Assembly: GCF_003597395.2 (NCBI RefSeq)
Contig: NC_133770.1
Location: forward strand, 83,449,708 to 83,513,707
Length of the DNA stretch: 64,000 nt
Source of the DNA: Chelonoidis abingdonii
Taxonomy: Eukaryota; Chordata; Testudines; Testudinidae
Direction of reading: 5' to 3'
The notes beneath the pieces are model-generated. The model ran no database searches. It was not told the origin of the DNA and saw only the letters and a list, made by a program, of their open reading frames with translations. The stretch's first letter is position 1, and each line of letters opens with the position of its first letter. The translations under genes and the position numbers were made by a program. This document shows, in pieces, positions 1 to 11,094 of this stretch.

Positions 1-365
1 TGGAGGAGTGCTGCGGTGGATTGGGAAGCCCAACAGAAACCCTAGGTAAGGGGCACCAGGCTTGTATAGAAGAGAGGCGAGAAGCCCTTCACAAGCTGAC
101 GGGTATGAGAGGGAAGTAACCCAGGGGAAGAAACCGCTAGTCAAGTGGTTCACCACAACCCCAGGGCCCCTGGGTTGGGACCTGGAGTAGAGGGCAGGCC
201 CAGGTCCCTCCCTCTCCACTCCCCTCCTCCAAGGACACTAGGGGAGTGATTAAGAACTGGTTCAGAGGCAAGCAATAGCGCCCTGAACCTACCCCAGAGA
301 AGAGAAAGCGCGAGACCCAGCAGAACAGTACCGGCAATTTGCCACAGGGCCTAATCCTGAAAACA
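1..365. repeat. GC-richer unclassified repeat-like segment
   Basis: Base composition is clearly richer in G and C than the AT-rich sequence that follows at 480. The purine-rich style (runs such as GGACCTGGAGTAGAGGGCAGG) resembles LTR or LTR-internal repeats of turtles, but I cannot name it. It is cut by the window edge. Confidence 0.3.
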
Positions 366-480
366 GTTATGCATATGGGGGACTGGTTGTGATGGGTCAA
401 GAAACCAGAGAGCTATCACAGTGCTGCTGTTCTGGGAGCTTTTCTACAACAACTTCATCAGTTCATAAGTATTAAGAATA

Positions 481-850
481 GAGCTAGGCAAATGTTTTGG
501 CAAAAAATGCAGATTTGGTGACTCCAAAACATTTCATGAATTCATATCAACCATGCCAAATTACTTCTGCAAAAGTTTTTTTTCCCAAAATGAAATTTTT
601 TAATTCAAAATGACTCTTTGTTTCAAATTCTCCTTCATTTTTATCTTTTAAAATTTTGAAAATGTTTAAAATTGCTCAAAATCAAAAACAAAACATTTTG
701 GTTTGGGGAGAATAAAATGTTTGGTTTGGCCCGAAACAATTTTTTTTAAAAACTTTTTGATTTCCCATACATTTTGAAAAAATTCAATTTCTGTTAATCT
801 CTGTATGATTTCTCCCCACTACAGCCAATTTTTTCAGAATTGCCAGAGAA
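481..850. repeat. AT-rich repeat beginning GAGCTAGGCAAA
   Basis: Starts with GAGCTAGGCAAATG and is full of AAAATTTT-type runs on both strands. The same opening (AGAGCTGGGCAAA, AGAGCTGGACAGAA) starts other repeats in this window near 14108 and 50038, so this is likely another, decayed member of that family. No coding content. Confidence 0.45.
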
Positions 851-864
851 CTGAAAACTCTATC

Positions 865-2350
865 ATTCACTGATCTCTCATTAAGCACATAACATGCACA
901 AATAAGCATAGTTACTTTGAGCAACCAAATAGTAGATATGTAAAAAATACAGGCACTGCTGAGTGAAGTGGCACTTTGTTTTAAAGCCTGAAATCTTCCT
1001 CTGGTATCTCATTTGAAAAAAATATATATTGTCCTTATGGTTATGAAAAATACTTTCACAATCTGAACCAAGTGTAACTGATGCAGAGATGTCTGCCTGA
1101 GATAACAGAAAGCCTGAAACTGAGAGATGTGCCCTGCTCAACTGGAGAGTTAACGCAAATGCCCGAAGATGATAATTTAAATGTTAATGTTACTAACCAT
1201 TTCACTGCTTAATGAAGCAGTGAGACACGAGAAGGACAATCATATGAAGATCTATTGAGACTGATGTTTCATTCTGGACATTTTGGTGAGTGGTGATTGG
1301 GAAAGTAGAACCAGTTTTTTTCACCTCAGTCAGACAGAAATACCAGAGGGTAGAAGCAGAACCCAGCAGAGCCCCCAAGCTTTGCCCCTTGCCCTGACCA
1401 GTAGGACCCTGTTCTGCTCTGGTGACAACTATGGACCAGATTACTTCCTCTCTAGCTCTAGCAGCACTGTTCCTCCCTCACTAGGGGTTAACTGCAGAAC
1501 CTGCTGCATTGGTTGTCCTCATTTCACATTTTCAAGCTTTTCTTTGCAACCATGAGGGTTAGAAACACAATTTTTTTAAATGAAAGCTGAGATTTTGATG
1601 TCAAAATTTGACACTGGAAACCAGAGCCTGGTGTGCCTATACCTTAATCCAGGCCAGCCCATGGGTATATCTGTACCCTACTGAAGGGAAGCCAAGCTTG
1701 AGGAACCCAGCCAACTATGACTGACTTCTCAAGTGAAGCTTGGCTTGTGAGAAGAGAGGGGGACCATTTGAGCCCCGGATTAGAGTGGGTATAAATACAC
1801 TTATTTTGGTTTAGTTTCAACCACCATACCAATACCCCCTCCATTTTTTAAAGATACTCATATCTACCTCAAAGTAAATTCCTCTGGGGATGAAATTTTC
1901 CAGACTTGGTCTCCTCCCAACCCTGAATTATTCTGGAAAGCTTTCGTCAAAAAAGTTCAGCTGTATGTTTACTTTCTGATTAGAAATACATTCCAATTAG
2001 AAATTTTGCACTCAGGTAACTAAAACTTGGACTGGAGCTAGAAACATCAAATTTTCCTTGTTTAGTGTTGTGGGTTCTATTCTTAAAGAAGCTCAAAAAT
2101 ACCCAGTCCAAAATGGCTCTAAATCAAGGAACTTTCATGCTTTCATGCTTCAGGGTTTGTGCATTGCTGCAAAAAGCACCCTATAAAAGTTATGAATATG
2201 TTTCAACTTCAAGATACATTTATTGAAAATATCTTGGGATTCTCACTGCAGCACAGTGTAAAATCTTGACAGGCACTGGCATCTGTTTGTCGGTAGTGAC
2301 TTTTGCAACTGCGTGAGAGTTCTATTATTAAATGTTAGTTTTGCGCATTA
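865..2350. other. intron sequence without recognised elements
   Basis: AT-rich, apparently unique. The only structure I see is an 11-bp inverted repeat AAGCCAAGCTT (about 1689) with AAGCTTGGCTT (about 1735), separated by roughly 35 bases. Short open frames here have no recognisable similarity. Confidence 0.4.
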
Positions 2351-2356
2351 AATTTA

Positions 2357-2618
2357 GTGCTTGTCTACATGGCAAGTGAAGGGTGTGAAACTACAGCACA
2401 CCAGTTTTCCATGCAGTAAGTTCCTGTGAGGGCTCTGCTACAGCACAGTGAAAGTTCCAGAATGTGGCTCAGCGTACAACTGCTTCTTCAAAGCAGCAAT
2501 GCTAAGCCACACTCTGGGATTTTTGCTGCGCTGTATCAGCACCCACATGGGATGTTACTAAACAGCAAGCTAGTGCGCTGTAGCTTGCCATGCAGTAACT
2601 TGCCTTGTAGACAAGCCC
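2357..2618. mobile_element. PIF/Harbinger-like MITE with TTA duplication
   Basis: The left end reads GTGCTTGTCTACATGGCAAG and the right end, reverse complemented, GGGCTTGTCTACAAGGCAAG. These form terminal inverted repeats of about 20 bp. TTA flanks both sides (2354-2356 and 2619-2621), the 3-bp target duplication expected for PIF/Harbinger elements. It is 262 bp long with no open frame, so it is non-autonomous. Confidence 0.75.
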
Positions 2619-2686
2619 TTAGAAATTAAGTAATATTTGGTGGAAAACTTAACTGGTGTATTTCCCCATAATTTCCCCATACTAAT

Positions 2687-2998
2687 ATCCTCCTAATGTT
2701 ACTAACACCTTCTTGTCAACTGTTTGAAATGGGCCACTCTCATTATCGCTACAAAAGTGATTTTTCCTCCCTCGGTATTCTACTGTTAATTGAATTGTCT
2801 CATTAGCACTGTCCCCTCACTTGGTAAGACAACTCTCATCTTTTCATGTACTGTGTATGTATAGCTGCTACTGTATTTTCCACTTCACGCATCTGATGAA
2901 GTGGGTTTTAGCCCATGAAAGCTTATGCCCAAATAAATGTTTTAGTCTCTAAGGCGCCACAAGGACTCCTCGTTGTTTTAACCGGTGTAGTACAGCAC
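2687..2998 (+). repeat. turtle-type interspersed repeat, single arm
   Basis: Contains CACCTTCTTGTCAACTG, CATCTGATGAAGTGGG and an AATAAATG followed by TTAGTCTCTAAGGCGCCAC. The same unit occurs twice, in opposite orientations, in the foldback element at 27858-28545, which establishes it as a dispersed repeat. Its class is uncertain; the right part looks like the 3' end of a retroelement with a polyadenylation-like AATAAA. Confidence 0.65.
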
Positions 2999-2999
2999 A

Positions 3000-3936
3000 G
3001 TACATCCCACATATGTAAGCTGTATAAGAAATTTCACTTTGTATAATCTTGTATATGATATTATGGGATCTAAAGAGAGAACATATTTTAAGGCAGTGTT
3101 AACAAGAAGGCAGAATTAAACTTGACCTTTTAACATTACCCCTTAGAATTTCCTAACTTCTAAAGCTTAATCTCTCAATGTGGCATTGTATTAATGTGCC
3201 ACTAATTTTTGCATGGAATATATGTATTAACGTATTACATTGCAAGGACACTTCAGGGGAAGTTAAGAAAAATATGACATTGAAAGGCCATTTCAGAGTG
3301 GAGAGCCTGGCTCAACAGCTCAGTTCAGTCATGCTGCTGCCTCTGAAGGAAGAAAAGATTTTAAATATTATTTTTTTTAGACTGTAACAATCAGGAAGAC
3401 TGCTGCTGTTTTATTTGAAAGGGCTACTATTAAGAGTGGGGAGAGAAAAATAACTTTGAGGTAAATTTCTCTATTTAGCATATTGACTTTTTCCTAATTG
3501 CACACAGCAATGTGTGGCTCTTTGTTACACATGTGTACAAATAGCCTAGCAATTTGAAAGGTATGCTGAATGTATCTACACTTAGCCTTCAAGCTTCAAA
3601 TAATGATTCCATGCCAATATACCACTACTTGCGAGATTCACATGTAGGCAAGCAGAATTACAAGAGGCTGACTCTTGTCAGGACATTGGAACTAACACTC
3701 CTACTTTTGTTAAAAGTTCAGTGGGACCATTCATCATTCTAAATGGTTGGAGCCTAACAGGTTGCATCTCGTTCCCCTCATCGCTGTGTGGGGATATTGG
3801 TTCACCGCTGAATCACGGAGAAGAATGCTACCAGTCTCACTTCCTGAAGTACTTGGATTTTCCAAGTCTTCCATCCAAGGCCCAGCATCAGTTTTGGTCT
3901 ATAACATCTGACAAGATCACATCTGTTGGTAATATG
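3000..3936. other. intron sequence without recognised elements
   Basis: No recognised repeats or exons. Overlapping short open frames at 3554-3954 show no protein-like pattern. Confidence 0.4.
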
Positions 3937-3944
3937 GTTGCAGA

Positions 3945-4115
3945 CAGTGCTTAATTTGTGCCATGGCTTGCCAGCGCTGATCTCCAGCACTGCTAGGCAT
4001 GGAAGTTCATAGCTCTGGCACGTTTAGGCTTGCTGCATCAGTTATGAATGTAAAAAAAATGCCCCAACACCTAATTGCTTGAGCCCCGGCACCTTTCATT
4101 ACAAATTAAGCCCTG
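3945..4115. mobile_element. hAT-like MITE with 8-bp target duplication
   Basis: Ends are CAGTGCTTAATTTGT and, at the right, ACAAATTAAGCCCTG, an inverted repeat of about 15 bp with one mismatch. The flanks are GTTGCAGA (3937-3944) and GTTGCAGG (4116-4123), 7 of 8 matching, the 8-bp duplication typical of hAT transposons. The interior (171 bp in all) repeats GAGCCCCGGCACC-like words and codes for nothing. Confidence 0.75.
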
Positions 4116-4160
4116 GTTGCAGGCTGTGTGCCATAGAAGAGAGGTCCCCCACAAAGATCT

Positions 4161-4186
4161 GGGTATCTCTGAAGAAAGAGATACCC
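4161..4186. repeat. short perfect hairpin
   Basis: GGGTATCTCT and AGAGATACCC flank a 6-base loop; one further T-A pair extends the stem to 11 bp. No function is implied. Confidence 0.5.
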
Positions 4187-4439
4187 ATTTTTGTCTGGTT
4201 AGAGCAAGCAGCGTGTTGTCCATACCACTGCCCTCCCTATCTGTTACAACTGTCCCCTTGCAGCATTCCTTGTTCCCTTCTCCTTTCTGTTTGTCCTGTG
4301 TGGCCGCCCCTCCCGGCCATTGTGCTAACTAAAGTCACAGCCCTATTCATAGAGATGGCTTATACAGACTAACTGGAGCCACTGCTCTGCCTAGGGAGGG
4401 GGCTTCTTGCTTCTTTGTTTGACTTCTTTGTTCAGACCC

Positions 4440-6110
4440 GGGCTCGGTGTGGGGGGCGCTGCCCAGAGATGCAAGACCTGAAGTGGCCAACTAATTAAGC
4501 ATATGAGTCATACCTGTGGCTCAGAACATGCCCAGGCATGCCTATGCTCACCTGCAACTTTCCCCTGTCTTCTCTCCTCCCTTGTATCAAGAGGAGCCAA
4601 TCAAAAGTACTGGTGGGAAACTGCCTGAGTTTGCCTTTTTAAAACCATATTTCTGATCAGACTCCGAGAAGGTGCTTCTTGCCACCTGGTTGTCCTAGGG
4701 GTCTTTGGGCCCTCTCCCCGCTTCATTGTTTTGAGCGACCCCCGTTTAACCCCCCCCACGAACAATGAATTTGTGCCTGGAGATCTCCCTGATTATTGAA
4801 AGCGAATCAAGTCCTCTCCATCCTCCAATGGTACTGCTGTTCCTGTCTCGTGCTTGCGCTGTCCTGGGATTGGTAAGAGCTCTCTCTTGCAGACTCCCCT
4901 GTCTAGTGCTGGCCTTGTTCCCAAGCAGACAGACCAAGCTAACTCCTGGTCTGTAGCTATAATCTGTTTCTTGATCTGCAGCGGCCTTTGCTGCTAAAAA
5001 ATAAGCCTGTGCAGCTGCTAAGCTGTGCCTTCCTGACTGTATCCGGGCTGCCAGCTTGCAGCCGCCCCACTGCTGCAGGACCACTAGTTAACCCCCCCCG
5101 CCCCCGGCTGTACCTGGCACACACCACTCTGCCCTCTGGAACTGCTCCCCTTCCCGATCAAAGAATTGGCATGTGTAAGGTCACCTATTAGATCAGGTTC
5201 TTAGTCTAATAAGTTGTAATTCATTTGCATAGCTGTGGTTAAGTTAGGTTTAGAATGTTGATTGTGCTCTGTAAGTTAGGTTTAAAAATTGTTGCATTGT
5301 GTTCTTTGCTTGCAATTTGTGTAGTCTTGGTTAAGTTAGATCATAGATAAGATTTTTCTGTGTTCTGTATAACTGTGGTTAATCTGTGTTCCACTGCCCT
5401 ATCCCCCCCGAGCTTCCCATCTCTCCCCGAGCTCCCAGTCACTCGTGCATCTCTCTGCTGGTTAAACTGCAGCCTGTCCTGCTCTTCTCTGTATCGCTCC
5501 CTGCGTTAAATGCCTTCCCTCTGCTCCTCGAATTTACATTTCGCCTGACTGCTCTCTGTGGCTCCCTTAATCTCTCTTCCTGCCTCTTCCCCATCCCCCA
5601 AACCTATTCCCTACCCCTGCCCTTTCTCTCTCTTGCTTAATCCCCCCCCACCTGTTCACCCGGCACCTACTTGCCTGCCAAACCTCAGTGATACTGAAGT
5701 CTAGGCATAAACCCCATGGTTATCCTTTTCTCTCTAACCACACTCACATTTTACATCTACACCACTGTGACACCATTTTTCACTTAGGTTGTTGGTTATA
5801 ACACATTTGCCCAAACTGTTATTGGTTATATGCTGCATGTGACACACCCTTACATAAGAAATTGTTAGCTACCTGTTACATTTATACTTCAGTGTCAATT
5901 GGTTACCAACTGTATTGTACCCCACTGTATTGTACCCCACTATTGAAACCCCCTATACTATTTACTAAAAGAAACCCCTCCCCAATTGTCTACTTTAACA
6001 AACCCCATACCCCTCACTATTGAATTTTCCCTGTTTTTGCATTTTCTTAACAAAAGTTTATTTTGCACCCCACCAGTGCAGTAGTTGTCCCCCAAGATCC
6101 CCTACCTGCT
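4440..6110. repeat. pyrimidine-rich LTR-like block, unclassified
   Basis: The block differs sharply in composition from its surroundings. The first part (from TGTGGGGGGCGC near 4448) has a CCAAT at 4597 and a TATA-like TTTTTAAAACC at 4636 on the plus strand, as an LTR promoter would. A stretch at 5385-5660 is strongly C/T biased on the plus strand with several C runs. A 15-bp unit ACTGTATTGTACCCC is repeated in tandem at 5909-5938. I cannot find matching LTR ends or a coding remnant, so the class is a guess. Confidence 0.35.
5205..5385 (+). repeat. imperfect internal repeats, TGTGGTTAAGTTAG type
   Basis: TGTGGTTAAGTTAGGTTTA, GTAAGTTAGGTTTAAAA, CTTGGTTAAGTTAGATC and CTGTGGTTAATCTGTG recur within 180 bases with variable spacing, giving a degenerate short-period array. 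Confidence 0.45.
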
Positions 6111-6114
6111 GGCA

Positions 6115-7560
6115 GGGTCACTCCCAAATGAGCTAAATCATCATCTATCATCTTTGACTAACATGATTCCTATAGATCTTACTTTTGGAAAGGAGTATTA
6201 CCGGGATTAATCTCAAAGTGCAGGTTTAGTGCACATGTAAAAGATAATCAAAACACAGATTCAAATAATGGTTTATTTCTTTTTGATCAACTCTACCTGC
6301 AACAAAAGAAGGAAACAAGACATATTTATGAAAAAGACCTCAGTCTTTTAGATTATGTATAAGAACCCAAAGTCTATCCTATGTTTCATATAACATCTCC
6401 TATTTTTGATGGGAAAGAAACTGAATTGATAGACAGGCACAAAAAGTCATAATGTTTTATGAACCCATTAAATTGCAGTGTAGCAACAAATCCATGTCAA
6501 AGTTAGCTGAAGAATAGCAGCCATCCCATTATCATCCTACAAAATACAGTAATTACAGAAAACTGCTACGTGTTGGAGTAAGTGCTGTATGTAGAATCTC
6601 TGTTGCAAGATTTTCAATCCTGGTCTCTTATTTAGCTGCATTTGGGTGTCAATTCCACTGCTAATATCATTTTTAAAAGAGTTGATGCTTTATGCAAAAT
6701 TTAAAAACATAAACAGCCTAGCTATGTTATCAAAAACTTCAAGGCTACATTTCTGGGGTCAGATTCCATGTTGTTGTTATTTTTTCTTGGTTACCATCAA
6801 CAGTAGAATTAAACCACAGCCAAACCAGTGGTGTGTTATTTATAGAGGCATAATCATTATAAGGGCATGTTTTTGCAAATGGCAGCAGCAATGAGGTTTT
6901 TGCATTTTAAAACCAATTAAGAAAAAACATAATACATTATTTTCTATATTTCTCTTTCCTCTCTATAAACAGCTCCTTTTCTTTGACTGAGGCCATAAAA
7001 TGCCCTCAAGAGCACTGCCAAAAAGAACATGGTTTATTGTGCATTTTAAAGATCCTAATTACGCATCCATCCCTGTTAATCTACCAAAACTACAGATCTA
7101 TACATTTGTGTTTTATAAAACCAATGAGAAACCTTTTTCCTATGGAACCATTCCTTTATATCTTACCCCACATTTATAGGGCCAAATACTCAGCTGTGCT
7201 GTGCAGCTGAGGAGAAGGGGGGAAGAAGGGAGGGAGGGGCTCCTCTTTCCTGATCCTGGGACCAAAACAACCCCGGTATAAATTTAGAGCATTCACAAGG
7301 CTACTGTAAATTATAACAGGTTTAGCTGTCTCATTGGGCCCATTTTGAAAGTTTCTGCCACTTGATGTATCTGGACCGATCAAAAAGAAACACATTTGCT
7401 CTCTCAGAAGTATTTTTTATGACTCCCCTCAAAAGAAGTTATGTTTGGCAGGGATGATATAGCAGTATCCCAAGCAGGGAAATCAACCCAATCCTCCCTC
7501 GAGTCTGGTGATAGATTTTTAGCATGGGGCTCCCGAGAGCCGCCTCTAGCACATTGCTGA
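6115..7560. other. intron sequence without recognised elements
   Basis: Mostly AT-rich unique sequence. A purine-rich run (GGAGAAGGGGGGAAGAAGGG, from about 7210) is the only low-complexity patch. No exon found. Confidence 0.4.
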
Positions 7561-7564
7561 TGGT

Positions 7565-8060
7565 TAAGGCTAAGATTTTGTCATGGATATTTTTAGTAAA
7601 AGTCATGGATAGGTCGTGGGCAATAAAGAAAAATTCACAGAAGCCCATGATGTGTCCCTGACTTTTACTAAAAATATCCATGATATAATGGGAAGGGCCT
7701 GGGCAGCTGCCAGGTGGCTGGAGCTCCGGCGCCCCCACCATCTAAGGGGGCTCAGAGTTCCAGGGTCCCCCTTCTGCCCCCTCCCCCCTGAAGTGAGGAG
7801 CTGCGAGGGTCTCCCTGCCCCATCGCCACAGCTGGGGAGCTGCGGGAATCCCCCCAGCCCACGGTGGCTGGAAGCTGCAAGGTACCCCCAATGCCCATGG
7901 TGGCCCGGAGCTTGGGGGCCGCTGCCTCAGGGGGCGGGGTACCTCACAGCTCCCTGCCACTGCAGGAGGTGGCAGGACCCTGCAGCTCCCAGCTGCTGGG
8001 GCTGAAGACGCAGAGGTCTTTGGAAGTCATGGATTCCATGATTTCTGTGATAAAACTGCC
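7565..8060. mobile_element. composite inverted-repeat element
   Basis: A left arm (GTCATGGATATTTTTAGTA, about 7579-7610) faces its complement (TACTAAAAATATCCATGA, about 7665-7683), giving a stem of roughly 40 bp. A GC-rich core follows with repeated GGTGGCTGGAGCT/GGTGGCTGGAAGCTGC words. The right edge returns to GTCATGGATTCCATGA and TGTGATAAAACT, resembling the left edge in inverse. It looks like a non-autonomous DNA transposon of unknown superfamily. Confidence 0.5.
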
Positions 8061-8069
8061 TGCAATCAC

Positions 8070-8162
8070 AGACAAGGTGGGTGAGGTTATATCTTTTATT
8101 TGACCAACTTCTGTTGGGGAAAGAGAGAAGCTTTGGTGCTTACACAGAGCTCTTCTTCAGGT
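8070..8162 (-). mobile_element. SINE/LINE 3'-tail repeat, copy 1
   Basis: On the minus strand it reads CCTGAAGAAGAGCTC, then CCAACAGAAGTTGGTCAAA, then TAAAAGATATAACCTCACCC. The same tail occurs on the plus strand at 19691-19791 and 60949-61085, so it is a dispersed family. I associate it with a turtle tRNA-derived SINE or its partner CR1-type LINE from memory. Confidence 0.65.
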
Positions 8163-8485
8163 AATCATTTGGATTTTCCTGACAAACCATTCCTTCTAGC
8201 CTCCTTGAGAGTCAAAGGATGCCTCTGTGATTCAAGCTTCCTGAGAGTAATCTTCAATTGCTTTTCCTGAACAACAATAAGGAGGACAGGCAGGAATTCC
8301 TGGGGTGGGAGGGTAGTGAAAGCAGTTGCTTCTTCTGTGGAAAGCAATAATGGTCCTGTTACAAGTTTAAGCAGAAGCATTCACAAAGCTCTTTGCCAGC
8401 TCTCACCATAGGATATGTTACTCCTAACCACAAAATGTTCATTTACATTCAGTTTAGCTGGTGCACGACGATTTAACAAGACTAA

Positions 8486-8779
8486 GGGCTGGTCTACACT
8501 GCGGGATAAAATCGATTTTAGATACGCAGTTTCAGCTACGTGAATAACGTAGCTGAAGTCGAATATCTAAAATCGATTTACTCACCCGTCTTCACCGCGC
8601 GGGATCGATGTCCGCGGCTCGCCATGTCGATTCCGGAACTCCGTTGGGGTTGGTGGAGTTCCGGAATCGATATAAGCGCGCTCAGGGATTGATATATCCC
8701 GTCTAGATTAGACGCGATATATCGATCCCAGAGCAATCGATTTTAACACGCCGATACGGCGCGTAGTCTAGACGTACCC
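8486..8779. mobile_element. PIF/Harbinger-like MITE with nested hairpins
   Basis: Ends GGGCTGGTCTACACT and (reverse complement of right) GGGTACGTCTAGACT, flanked by TAA on both sides (8483-8485, 8780-8782). Inside are several stems: AAATCGATTTTAGATA with its complement ending at 8579; TTCAGCTACG (8531-8540) with CGTAGCTGAA (8548-8557); and a 16-bp stem 8627-8642 with 8655-8670 around ATTCCGGAACTCC. The element is rich in CpG compared with its surroundings, which suggests a younger insertion. It is 294 bp with no coding. Confidence 0.75.
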
Positions 8780-8937
8780 TAAGAAAGTCCTTAGTACTGT
8801 TATCAGGAATAAAACTGGGATCCAATATACCTCAACCCTTCAGAGCAAAAAGCCTGCCATTTAGAAACAAACCCTGCCAGAAGCTGCTTGTATCTCCTTT
8901 TACATAAACAGGCACTGGCACAATATGTATTGCTCAT

Positions 8938-9196
8938 TTAGGACCTGATTCTGCCACCCTGACTCTTGTGGGCCCCAATTCTGACATTTATTCACCTGCT
9001 TTACTATAAGCAAGCTAGCAGTCCCATTTACTCACCCATGTGAGCAAAGTTAAGTAAGTCCCTAAGTCTTTGCTGTATGTGCCATGTAATCATATGAGTA
9101 ATAGCATACTCCCAAAGCAGTTTCACTAATTTTAATGAGGCTACTTGAGTAATGCAGTACTGCTCAACTTAAGTGAGCCAGAACTGGGCCCTTAAC
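8938..9196. repeat. palindromic repeat, GATTCTGCCAC type
   Basis: Opens with GACCTGATTCTGCCACCC and closes with GAGCCAGAACTGGGCCC, the approximate complement. Between them are TACTCACCCATGTGAG and matching words. It belongs to a group of short foldback repeats that recur through the window (for example 34700, 45315, 54768). Confidence 0.5.
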
Positions 9197-9370
9197 TTAA
9201 AAGCCAAATTGTTGGTGGAGTATGTGTCATAGACTCGTATGTCCCAGGTGCACCTGAAGAAATTTCAAATCAACAACACCTCTCTGTCTATTAGTCCCGT
9301 ATTAAGCACCAAAGTGGTGAAGGAGAATGATTTTATCACATCTGATGAATTTCACTCAATGGGTCTTTCA

Positions 9371-9664
<294 letters not shown>

Positions 9665-9949
9665 TTACTCTGTCAGTAATGGGCTCCAACATGAACCAAA
9701 TTGAAAGTGAAATTAAAAAACAAAATTACACTCCACTTATGTGAACGAAGAATCTTTAAGGAGACAGTAGTTTAGCTACAAAATCTGGTTGGCTTTTATT
9801 TAAAAAAAAAACATTTAATAAGCGAATTGGCTGAGCTGGTGAGCCTTTACATGCAACTCAATGGCATTTTTCTGTTTGTCTGTCTGTCAGATTATCTGTC
9901 TTTTTTAATATAACTTTTGAAAGTCACATCCAATCAAATCCTGGTATGA

Positions 9950-10275
9950 GGGGACTGGGAGCACATGGAACCCCAGTGGGTGGGGGGGACCCTGGAATGG
10001 GGATACACAGAGCCCCTACCATTGAGGCAGAAAAGTGTACTGTAGGGCATAACGGGAAGTGCGAATGAGGGTGCACAAAGAGCCACTGGCATGGGAAAGA
10101 GAAGGGAGGGCCTAGGAATGGGAGACAGAGAGAATGGAGGGCACACAGGATTCCCTGCCACAGGGACATTGGGGTTGCATAGTGTCCCTTATCTAGAGGG
10201 GGATGAGAGTGTGGCACACAGGGAGCTTCTGTGGCAGAATGGAGGCATGCAAGGAGCCCTTGGCGAATGCAATAA
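9950..10275. repeat. degenerate minisatellite, about 70-bp period
   Basis: A motif like CACACAGGGAGCCCCTG-CCATGGGG recurs near 10005, 10072, 10141, 10216 and 10247 with spacings of about 67-75 and then 31 bases. The block is G-rich on the plus strand while its surroundings are AT-rich. It sits about 330 bp from the copine exon, inside the intron. Confidence 0.5.
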
Positions 10276-10751
10276 GCTCAGCCTATAAAGCTACCAAGCG
10301 TGCAACCTCCTAATATTAATAGCAGTGTTCTCATGTGAAAACAGGAGTGAGGCAGATTTAAGAAATTTCCTATACTCTTGAAAACCCAAAGACAATGACA
10401 CATTACTATTTATTGTTTTTGTTTTTAGAAGACAGTTTCCAAAAAAGAATTAGGGCCCTATAGAGCTAGGTGTAGTTGTAAGAAATAATGCTAAGCCAGT
10501 ACCAGACAGCTCACAGTTTAAGTTCTAGGCAATACTCAATGAGTGAATAAATAGATAAAGGAAAGATAATGGTAGAGAGATGCATTGCATCTGTGAGGAA
10601 TCACAGTGCTCTCAGTAGTCAAACTCAGAAATGCATGAGAACATGAAATTGACCAGACACAGTGAGTGAAAGAGAGCAGTGCATGCTGAATGAAATGCAA
10701 TGAATTAACAAACAGCACAGTGAAAAGTAAATTAGGGTCTATACTCTATAT

Positions 10752-11085
10752 CGGTGTTTCCCAAACTTGGGATGCCACTTGTGTAGGGAAAGCCCCTGGC
10801 GGGCCGGGTCGATTTGTTCTCCTGCTGGATCTGCAGGTTCGGCCAATCGCAGCTCCCACTGGCCGCGGTTCGCTGCTCCAGGCCAATGGGAGCTGCTGGA
10901 AGCGACAGCCAGTACGTCCCTCAGCCTGCACCACTTCCAGCTGCTCCCATTGGCCTGGAGCAGCGAACTGCGGCCAGTGGGAGCTGCGATTGGCTGAACC
11001 TGTGGACGGGGCAGGTAAACAAACCGGCCTGGCTCGCCAGGGGCTTTCCCTACACAAGCGGCATCCCAGGTTTGGGGAAACACTG
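10752..11085. mobile_element. foldback hAT-like element with perfect 8-bp duplication
   Basis: Both ends read CxGTGTTTCCCAAAC when oriented outward, and CTCTATAT occurs exactly on both flanks (10744-10751 and 11086-11093), a perfect hAT-style target duplication. Two arms of roughly 155 bp are almost complementary over their full length and meet near 10918, so the single strand can fold into one long hairpin. Arms are GC- and CpG-rich and carry CCAAT words (for example GCCAATCGCAGCTCCC and CCAATGGGAGC). Open frames on both strands are a by-product of this palindrome; there is no transposase. Confidence 0.85.
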
Positions 11086-11094
11086 CTCTATATA

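Noticed and set aside
4161..4186. rho-independent terminator
   Set aside because: A hairpin alone in eukaryotic intron DNA with no T run or gene upstream; not a bacterial context.
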